Below, one piece after another: positions 1-6,249 of a stretch of DNA of 12,000 nucleotides. The notes under the pieces were generated by a model. The model saw only the letters and a list, made by a program, of their open reading frames with translations. It searched no databases and had not been told where the DNA came from. Made by a program: the position numbers and the translations under genes. This stretch comes from Pseudomonadota bacterium (GTDB taxonomy: Bacteria; Pseudomonadota; Alphaproteobacteria; Rhodobacterales; Rhodobacteraceae): contig JACZTQ010000071.1 in the NCBI GenBank assembly GCA_022573605.1, positions 1 through 12,000 of the forward strand, in the 5' to 3' direction. The first letter of the stretch is position 1. Each line of letters starts with the position of its first letter.

Positions 1-316
1 TCGAGCGGGTCACGAACATCCTCAGCGTGCCGCCATGAAGGCCCGGCTCGCGCTTCCTTGCCGCCAGATCGACCACCAGCGGCTCGTCCGGCACCCGCTC
101 GGCGACCGGAGGCAACTCGCCGGCAGCCACCCGTCCGGCCAGGGCGGGGGTCTCGATCAGCGGCCCGGGCAGACCGGCGGCGGCGGCGGGCAGCGCCAGC
201 CAGAGCGCCGCGACCAGGCCGCCGAGCGCCCCCCGCCGCCGATTTCGCCCCCCACTCCCCCTGGGAGGGGGGTCGGGGGAGAGGGCCGTGACCACGCCTG
301 TGAGCGCCCCGCTCAT
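1..316 (-). CDS. ABC transporter substrate-binding protein, family 5 (peptide/nickel type), N-terminal part
   Basis: Only the first 105 codons are in the window; the gene runs off the left edge. The protein would be the periplasmic solute receptor of a peptide/nickel-type ABC importer. After a basic stretch (RNRRR, about residues 24-28) comes a hydrophobic segment (GALGGLVAALWLALPAAAA, about 29-47), which is a clear Sec signal peptide. The mature start then reads ELPPVAERVPDEPLVV and HGGTLRMFVTR, the usual opening of family 5 solute-binding proteins. The gene lies 151 bp downstream of the double ATPase on the same strand, which supports transport. ATG at 316 is chosen; GAGGG lies about 9 bases upstream. 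GTG at 295 is the only other in-frame choice before the signal peptide. Oddity: residues about 11-26 are encoded by a copy of a dispersed repeat, giving an unusually long n-region. Ligand unknown. Confidence 0.8.
   Translation of the reverse strand, partial: MSGALTGVVTALSPDPPPRGSGGRNRRRGALGGLVAALWLALPAAAAGLPGPLIETPALAGRVAAGELPPVAERVPDEPLVVDLAARKREPGLHGGTLRMFVTRS
238..284 (-). repeat. Dispersed GC-rich palindromic repeat, copy A (inside coding sequence)
   Basis: A 47-bp element with a CTCCC...GGGAG palindromic core flanked by runs of C and G. It matches copy B (364-410) in the same orientation at 44 of 47 positions by eye, and is related to copies at 6166-6205 and 6081-6114. Copy A lies inside the 5' end of the substrate-binding protein gene and is translated as part of the region before the signal peptide's hydrophobic core. 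Strand is given relative to the host gene; the element is nearly symmetrical. Confidence 0.8.
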
Positions 317-363
317 GGCAGCGGCCCTCGATTGGAACCGAGCGGCCAAACCGTGCTGCCGGC

Positions 364-410
364 GCCGATTTCGCCCCCCACTCCCTCAGGGAGGGGGGTC
401 GGGGGGGAGG
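364..410 (-). repeat. Dispersed GC-rich palindromic repeat, copy B (intercistronic)
   Basis: Second copy of the 47-bp element, three mismatches from copy A and in the same orientation. It sits in the 151-bp spacer between the ATPase stop (468) and the substrate-binding protein start (316). In the transcript the core CTCCC/GGGAG and flanking C and G runs would form a stable stem-loop. Likely a REP-like element that affects mRNA stability or partial termination between the two genes (inference). Confidence 0.8.
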
Positions 411-418
411 CTGCAGCG

Positions 419-437
419 GCGCCGCCGGGTGCGGCGC
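419..437 (-). terminator. Intercistronic GC hairpin after the ATPase gene (attenuator candidate)
   Basis: A perfect 7-bp stem (GCGCCGC / GCGGCGC) with a 5-base loop lies 30 bp past the ATPase stop codon and just before repeat copy B in the direction of transcription. There is no T-tract, so a true intrinsic terminator is doubtful. It may instead lower expression of, or protect, parts of the mRNA. Confidence 0.3.
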
Positions 438-467
438 GGCAGGGGTTATCGCGGAGGGAAGCCGTTA

Positions 468-2252
<1,785 letters not shown>

Positions 2253-2431
2253 GTAATGTCCTTGCAGCTTCAACCGAAGATTTGGTTCAGCGCGCGCGCG
2301 GGCGCAACCCCCGGATATTATTTCGCCAGCGCAATCGTGTAACAGAGTGATCGGCCGATGTCCGGGCCTTGTCGGAACGCCGGAACCTCCGGCGCGCCGC
2401 GCGTCGGCGCGGATCGGCGCATAATCGGCGA
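2253..2431 (-). promoter_or_regulatory. Intergenic region with a candidate promoter for the ABC transporter operon
   Basis: This 179-bp spacer separates the desaturase stop from the ATPase start on the same strand. It holds a locally AT-rich patch, unusual here, with a -10-like TAATAT (2315-2320, read on the minus strand), about 62 bp upstream of the ATG. The -35 is poor. The spacing and the separate Shine-Dalgarno suggest the transporter has its own promoter. No coding sequence is seen here. Confidence 0.35.
2394..2410 (-). terminator. Candidate terminator hairpin after the desaturase gene
   Basis: A 6-bp all-GC stem (GCGCCG / CGGCGC) with a 5-base loop lies about 20 bp past the desaturase stop. 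A small CCGGA/TCCGG hairpin follows it in the direction of transcription. There is no T-tract, so an intrinsic terminator is possible but not proven. Confidence 0.3.
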
Positions 2432-3364
2432 TCATTCCTTGATGGAGGCGCCGGTGCGGTGGTCCAGCGGGTGCACCACCGGCTCGCGCGGGCGCACCAG
2501 CCAGCGCCGCACGACCTCGCCGTAGCCGTGGATCAGGTAGCCGCCATTGTCGGCCAGATAGCGCGCGCGCCCGTCCCGGTAGACCCCCGGCAGCCGGTAC
2601 CAGGCGGTGTTCGGGTGCTGGTGATGGACCCGGTGCAGGTTGTTGTTGAGGAACAGCAGGCTGAAGAACGGCCCGCTCTCGACCACCACGGTGCGCTTCT
2701 TCGGCTCGGCGTGGGCGCGGTGCTCGATGAAGCTGCGGATCATGATCAGCGACACCCCGGGATAGGCCGCAAGCAGCGCATAGAGCCAGATCGGCACACC
2801 CATGTAGAGGACCGCCGACAGCACCGGCGCCAGCCCCGCCGCGTGATGCGCCCAGGCGTTGCGGAGCTCCCGGTCCCCCGCCGCGCGGCGCCACTCCTGG
2901 CGCCAGAAAGCGTTCAGCGCCAGCGCCGGGCCGACCACCATGCGCCCGGCGAAGGTGGCGTTGAGCGCCAGCAGGGCCCGCATCGCCGGGCCGGCGCGGG
3001 CGTAATCCCCCTCGGCGAGATAGAAGCTCTCGGGATCGTCATGGGGGTCGGTCAGGCGCTCGTCGTTGTGATGGCGCAGATGGTTGTCGCGAAACCTCCG
3101 GTAGGGGATGTAGAGCCCGAGCGGCAGCCACACCAGGGCCTCGTTGAGGCCCGCGTTGCGGGTCGGGTGGCGATGCAGGATCTCGTGCTGGAGCGAAGAG
3201 TGGAAAGCGACCGACAGCGCCATCGGCACGAAGGCCAGCAGCCCGATCGACGGGTAGGCCGCCAGCGACAGCGCCCAGGCGAGGTAGCACCCGGCCAGCG
3301 CGGTCCAGGTCGGCCACTCGGCAAACCGATCCCACGCCCCCCCGCGGCTTGCTCCCCTTTGCAT
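2432..3364 (-). CDS. Integral membrane fatty acid desaturase
   Basis: A 310-residue di-iron membrane protein that would introduce a double bond into (or hydroxylate) an acyl chain using O2 and an electron donor. All three histidine clusters of the family are present: HEILHRH (60-66), HLRHH (95-99) and HRVHH (244-248), plus an EHRAH segment (214-218) that may be an extra ligand. Hydrophobic segments at about 22-54, 134-152 and 172-206 fit a multi-pass inner-membrane protein. The length is typical of the short bacterial desaturases. ATG at 3364 has AAAGGGA about 9 bases upstream. An overlapping ATG eight bases earlier is in another frame. The gene diverges from a GntR regulator, so local control is likely. 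Substrate and position of desaturation cannot be read from sequence; a related hydroxylase or carotenoid-modifying enzyme is a less likely alternative. Confidence 0.88.
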   Translation of the reverse strand: MQRGASRGGAWDRFAEWPTWTALAGCYLAWALSLAAYPSIGLLAFVPMALSVAFHSSLQHEILHRHPTRNAGLNEALVWLPLGLYIPYRRFRDNHLRHHNDERLTDPHDDPESFYLAEGDYARAGPAMRALLALNATFAGRMVVGPALALNAFWRQEWRRAAGDRELRNAWAHHAAGLAPVLSAVLYMGVPIWLYALLAAYPGVSLIMIRSFIEHRAHAEPKKRTVVVESGPFFSLLFLNNNLHRVHHQHPNTAWYRLPGVYRDGRARYLADNGGYLIHGYGEVVRRWLVRPREPVVHPLDHRTGASIKE

Positions 3365-3384
3365 GCCTGTGCATCCCTTTGAAC

Positions 3385-3398
3385 GTGATCGAATTCAC
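3385..3398. promoter_or_regulatory. Crp/Fnr-type half-site pair GTGA-N6-TCAC upstream of the desaturase gene
   Basis: The sequence GTGATCGAATTCAC has the core spacing of Crp-family operators (GTGA-N6-TCAC) but lacks the outer T and A of the full consensus. It lies 21 bp before the desaturase start, in an AT-rich island, so it could cover the promoter or early transcribed region of that gene. The adjacent GntR regulator could also act here, but I see no clear site for it. Confidence 0.35.
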
Positions 3399-3460
3399 TT
3401 ATCAATTACGTGGAATCGAAGCCCCGCGCAAGCGCCCTTTCCCGCCCGGCGCATCGGGCT

Positions 3461-3488
3461 TTGATGGCGGCGCTTGGCGAGCTATGAT
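3461..3488 (+). promoter_or_regulatory. Candidate sigma70-type promoter for the GntR regulator
   Basis: TTGATG (3461-3466) and TATGAT (3483-3488) are separated by 16 bases and match the -35 and -10 consensus at 4/6 and 5/6 positions. Transcription would start near 3495, about 20 bases before the ATG at 3516. This also argues against the longer reading frame that begins at 3474. Confidence 0.5.
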
Positions 3489-3515
3489 CGCCGCAAAACC
3501 AGCCGGGATGCGCCC

Positions 3516-4316
3516 ATGCCGTTCCAGAAGATCGTCGCCAGCAAGATATCCTACGCCATCACCCGGCAGATCGAGGAGCTGATCCTGCAAGGGGTGCTGC
3601 GCCCCGGCGACCGGCTGCCGCCCGAGCGCGAGTTGTCCGAGACCATGGAGGTCTCGCGCCCGACGCTGCGCGAGGCGCTGGCCGATCTCGAGGCGCGCGG
3701 ACTGATCGCCACCCGCCCCGGGGGGGGCACCTTCATCGCCGAGGTGCTGGGCTCGGCCTTCGCCGCCCCGCTGATCGAGCTGTTCGCGACCCACGACACG
3801 GCGCTGTTCGACTACATCGCCTTTCGCCGCGACCTGGAGGGACTGGCCGCCGGGCACGCCGCGCTCAACGCCACCGACGCCGACCTGGCGGTGATCGACA
3901 GCGCTTTCAGGCGCATGGAGGAGGCGGCGCAAAAGCGCAACCCGGACGAGGAAGCGGCGCTCGACGCCGAGTTCCACATGACCATCGTCGAGGCGGCGCA
4001 CAACGTGGTCATGCTGCACATGCTGCGCTCGCTCTACGACCTGCTGGTGCGCGGCGTGTTCTACAACCGCAACGTGATCTATTCGCTGCCCGAGCGGCGC
4101 TCGAAGCTGCTCGACCAGCACCGGGCGATCCGCGACGCGGTGGTCGGGCGCGACGCGGCGGCGGCGCGCGCCGCGGTCGAGGTGCACATGGACTTCATCG
4201 CCGAGGCGCTGCGCGACGCCAACCGCATGCGTTCGCGCGAACAGGTGGCCGCCCTGCGCCAGCGCCACGAGGAACTGCGCGCCCGCAAGCCGCGCAGCCG
4301 CAAGGCGGGCGGCTGA
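3516..4316 (+). CDS. GntR-family transcriptional regulator, FadR/PdhR-type with FCD domain
   Basis: A 266-residue DNA-binding repressor or activator. The N-terminal winged helix (about residues 14-74) carries the classic LRPGDRLPPERELSETMEVSRPTLREAL and LEARGLIATRPGGGTF features. The C-terminal all-helical FCD ligand domain (about 95-235) keeps the usual metal/ligand residues: Asp150 and His154 in DAEFH, His202 in QHRAI, and His224 in EVHMDF. This is the pattern of PdhR/LldR-type regulators that bind small carboxylates. The C-terminus is basic (RARKPRSRK). An in-frame ATG at 3474 would place the start inside the likely promoter, so 3516 is preferred, though its Shine-Dalgarno (GGGATG) is weak. 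It diverges from the desaturase gene and converges on soeC; the desaturase is the most likely local target. The effector is unknown. Confidence 0.88.
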   Translation: MPFQKIVASKISYAITRQIEELILQGVLRPGDRLPPERELSETMEVSRPTLREALADLEARGLIATRPGGGTFIAEVLGSAFAAPLIELFATHDTALFDYIAFRRDLEGLAAGHAALNATDADLAVIDSAFRRMEEAAQKRNPDEEAALDAEFHMTIVEAAHNVVMLHMLRSLYDLLVRGVFYNRNVIYSLPERRSKLLDQHRAIRDAVVGRDAAAARAAVEVHMDFIAEALRDANRMRSREQVAALRQRHEELRARKPRSRKAGG

Positions 4317-4346
4317 GGCGCGGGGGCGTACATTGCCTCTCGCGCC
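4317..4346. terminator. Candidate bidirectional terminator between convergent genes
   Basis: The 31-bp gap between the regulator stop (4316) and the soeC stop (4348) carries an inverted repeat GGCGCG / CGCGCC (4317-4322 and 4341-4346) with an 18-base loop. On the minus strand the stem would overlap the soeC end. Weak; no T-tract. Confidence 0.25.
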
Positions 4347-4347
4347 C

Positions 4348-5274
4348 TCACCTTTTCCCATAATACAGCGCCTGCACATGCTCCGCCTCGGCGAAGAACA
4401 GCCAGCGCAGCGCCAGCATGCCCATCACATGGGCCACCAGCGCCAGGACCATCAGCCAGCCGCCCAGCCCAAGCGCCGCGAGGCTCAGCACCAGCGGCGC
4501 CAGGTAGCCCAGCACCGCGCCGAGGCGGCGCAGCTCGAAGGCGCGCTTGCGCCCGACCTCAAAGGCCATCTCGCGCAGCAGGTAGTTCGAGCCGGTATGC
4601 GGCGCCTCGAAACTCCGCACCCGGCCCATGAAACCAAGACCGGTCGCCGATTCCACGCTCGAGCCCTGCGATGCGCGCCCCGCCCCGGCAGCCGAGGTCT
4701 GCCACCAGACCGCGACCCCGGCGGCGACGGCCAGCGCCAGCGCCGCCCACCAGCCAGGCACCGCCGCCCCCGCCAGCCCGGCCCCCACCAAGCCAGAGAC
4801 AGCGCCGTTCGCCAGCAACCCGCCGGTCAGCCCGGTGACCAGGAACAGCGCCGGCGTCGGCGTCACGCTCCAGCGCGGCACGGCCTTCAACTGGGCATAG
4901 ATCATCGCCGTCGCCTGGATCGTCGCCAGCGCCAGCGCCGCGGCGGCAAGGCCGAGGCCCCAGAGCCGCACCCCGCCCAGGCACCAGATCGCGGCGTAGA
5001 GCCCGAAGAACGCCATCGCCGCCACCATCAGGCAGGCCTCGCGCGACAGCCACGACGAGCGCCACTGGCTGAACGCCCGCCAGGCGTTCTCGCGCCGCCC
5101 CAGATGCCCGGTCGAGGCGAGCCCGCCGGCCCCCGCCAGCGCCAGCGCCAGGGCGCAGGCGAGCCAGCGGAACAGGCCCTCGTCGGGGCCGAGGCCGAGC
5201 CCCAGCCAGGCCATCTGCCCCAGCCCGAGGCCGGTGAGCACGGTGAACAGCACGATCGAGGGCGCCGGATGCAT
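4348..5274 (-). CDS. soeC: Membrane anchor subunit of sulfite dehydrogenase (DmsC/SoeC family)
   Basis: A 308-residue, very hydrophobic protein with about eight membrane segments (roughly 7-27, 37-55, 79-99, 103-122, 141-160, 172-192, 254-275, 277-294). It would anchor the SoeAB catalytic subunits on the cytoplasmic face and pass electrons to quinone. Family marks of the DmsC-type anchor are present: STGHLGRRENAWRAFSQWRS-type loop (54-73), PHTGSNYLLREMAFEVGRKR (225-244) and a C-terminal FFAEAEHVQALYY (293-305). Its ATG shares one base with the soeB stop (TGATG), so translation is probably coupled. The neighbours make the SoeC assignment; by itself it could anchor another DMSO-reductase-family enzyme. 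Confidence 0.85.
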   Translation of the reverse strand: MHPAPSIVLFTVLTGLGLGQMAWLGLGLGPDEGLFRWLACALALALAGAGGLASTGHLGRRENAWRAFSQWRSSWLSREACLMVAAMAFFGLYAAIWCLGGVRLWGLGLAAAALALATIQATAMIYAQLKAVPRWSVTPTPALFLVTGLTGGLLANGAVSGLVGAGLAGAAVPGWWAALALAVAAGVAVWWQTSAAGAGRASQGSSVESATGLGFMGRVRSFEAPHTGSNYLLREMAFEVGRKRAFELRRLGAVLGYLAPLVLSLAALGLGGWLMVLALVAHVMGMLALRWLFFAEAEHVQALYYGKR

Positions 5275-6050
5275 CAGCCGATCCTCTCAAGTGCCTTGTC
5301 GAGCCAGCCGAGGAAGCCCCCAGCATTGTCGGCGGTCTCGGGCTCGGCCAGGTCGGCGAGATTGAAGGGCGCGCTGTCGCAGCCACCGAGCTCGCTCGCC
5401 CAAGCATCGCGCTGGCGCGGCGGCAGGTACTGGTTGACCGGTTTGGTCCCCTGCTCCGGCATCAGGTCATAGCCGCCGCGCTCGGCAACCAGCTTCGAGA
5501 TGTCGCTCGACGGATCGCCGAGATCACCGAAATGCCGCGCCCCGGTCGGGCAGGCGCGGACGCAAGCCGGGACGCGGTCCTCCTCGGGCAGGTTCTGGTT
5601 GTAGATGCGGTCGACGCAGAGGGTGCATTTCTTCATCACCCCCGCAACCGGATCCATCTCCCGCGCGCCATAGGGGCAGGCCCAGGCGCAGAGGCCGCAG
5701 CCCATGCAAGTATCCTCGTTGACCAGCACGATGCCGTCCTCGACCCGCTTGTAGCTGGCCCCGGTGGGGCACACGGTGACGCAGGGCGCGTCCTCGCAAT
5801 GCAGGCAGGACTTGGGGAAATGGACCATCTGGGCCGGGCCGTTCTGGGGCTGCACCTCATAGGTATGGACGCGGTTCAGCCAGGCGCCGGAGGGATCGGC
5901 GCCATAGGCGTCCGTATCCGCCAGCGGCGCGCCGGTGCCGCCGGTGTTCCACTCCTTGCAACTCACCGCACAGGCATGGCAGCCGACGCAGGTGTCGAGG
6001 TCGATGACGAGGCCAAGCTTGCGCCCGGTGGTTTCGGGCAGCGTGGTCAT
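5274..6050 (-). CDS. soeB: Four-cluster ferredoxin subunit of sulfite dehydrogenase (DmsB/SoeB family)
   Basis: A 258-residue electron-transfer subunit that wires SoeA to the membrane anchor. Sixteen cysteines fall in four groups: C21, 24, 27, 31; C82, 85, 90, 94; C115, 118, 121, 125; and C142, 145, 163, 167. This is the standard arrangement for four [4Fe-4S] clusters in DmsB/PsrB/SoeB proteins. There is no signal peptide, which fits a cytoplasmic location. ATG at 6050 has a strong GGAGG seven bases upstream; the open frame extends further but through the intergenic repeat. The stop overlaps the soeC start by one base. Residues past about 170 form a tail that ends with a GWLDKALERIG segment. 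Confidence 0.88.
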   Translation of the reverse strand: MTTLPETTGRKLGLVIDLDTCVGCHACAVSCKEWNTGGTGAPLADTDAYGADPSGAWLNRVHTYEVQPQNGPAQMVHFPKSCLHCEDAPCVTVCPTGASYKRVEDGIVLVNEDTCMGCGLCAWACPYGAREMDPVAGVMKKCTLCVDRIYNQNLPEEDRVPACVRACPTGARHFGDLGDPSSDISKLVAERGGYDLMPEQGTKPVNQYLPPRQRDAWASELGGCDSAPFNLADLAEPETADNAGGFLGWLDKALERIG

Positions 6051-6080
6051 GCGCACCCTCCGGGCATGAAGCGCCAATGC

Positions 6081-6114
6081 CCCGGCCCCCCTCCCAGAGG
6101 GAATGGGGGACGCC
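6081..6114 (+). repeat. Dispersed GC-rich palindromic repeat, copy D (opposite orientation)
   Basis: Reading the minus strand, this matches the ATTCCCTCTGGGAGGGGGGC core of the other copies with a few substitutions, so it is inverted relative to copies A, B and C. Together with copy C it makes an inverted pair about 50 bp apart, the layout of a REPIN-like doublet. Confidence 0.65.
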
Positions 6115-6165
6115 AGTCCCCACCGTTCCGCGCCACCGGCAATGCTGTCCCGGTCCTGGCCGCTG

Positions 6166-6205
6166 TCGCCCCCCTCTCCCTCTGGGAGAGGGGACGGGGG
6201 AGAGG
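6166..6205 (-). repeat. Dispersed GC-rich palindromic repeat, copy C
   Basis: A 40-bp copy of the same element, five mismatches from copy B over its length by eye, with a longer self-complementary core (CCCCTCTCCC...GGGAGAGGGG). Similarity to copy B continues a little further (GAGGCTGC in both). It lies 45 bp downstream of the soeA stop. Confidence 0.75.
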
Positions 6206-6249
6206 CTGCGACGGTGGGGCCGGGAGATACGCTCCGGGGCTCATGCAAC

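Larger units (their letters stand above)
6051..6249 (-). other. 199-bp intercistronic spacer between soeA and soeB holding an inverted repeat pair
   Basis: No gene is seen here. The spacer is unusually long for an operon whose next junction overlaps. It is largely taken up by two copies of the dispersed GC-rich repeat in opposite orientations (6166-6205 and 6081-6114), with the soeB Shine-Dalgarno at its downstream end. The paired copies would fold into a long stem in the transcript. Confidence 0.7.

Noticed and set aside
238..410. Direct repeats A and B as a CRISPR or insertion-sequence end pair
   Set aside because: Only two copies here, palindromic, with gene sequence between them, related copies elsewhere in the window, and no transposase or cas gene.
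2289..2304. Alternating CG run as a Z-DNA or regulatory element
   Set aside because: Short and unremarkable in a genome of this base composition.
2253..2894. Upstream extension of the ATPase open frame into the desaturase gene
   Set aside because: The extension has no ABC homology, overlaps the desaturase C-terminus in another frame, and a good Shine-Dalgarno sits right before ATG 2252.
3402..4379. A 325-codon minus-strand frame opposite the GntR regulator
   Set aside because: The plus strand encodes a full winged-helix and FCD protein; the antisense frame is compositional shadow.
6051..6248. N-terminal extension of SoeB across the repeat spacer
   Set aside because: The added residues are translated repeat sequence; ATG 6050 has a strong GGAGG and begins just before the first ferredoxin motif.
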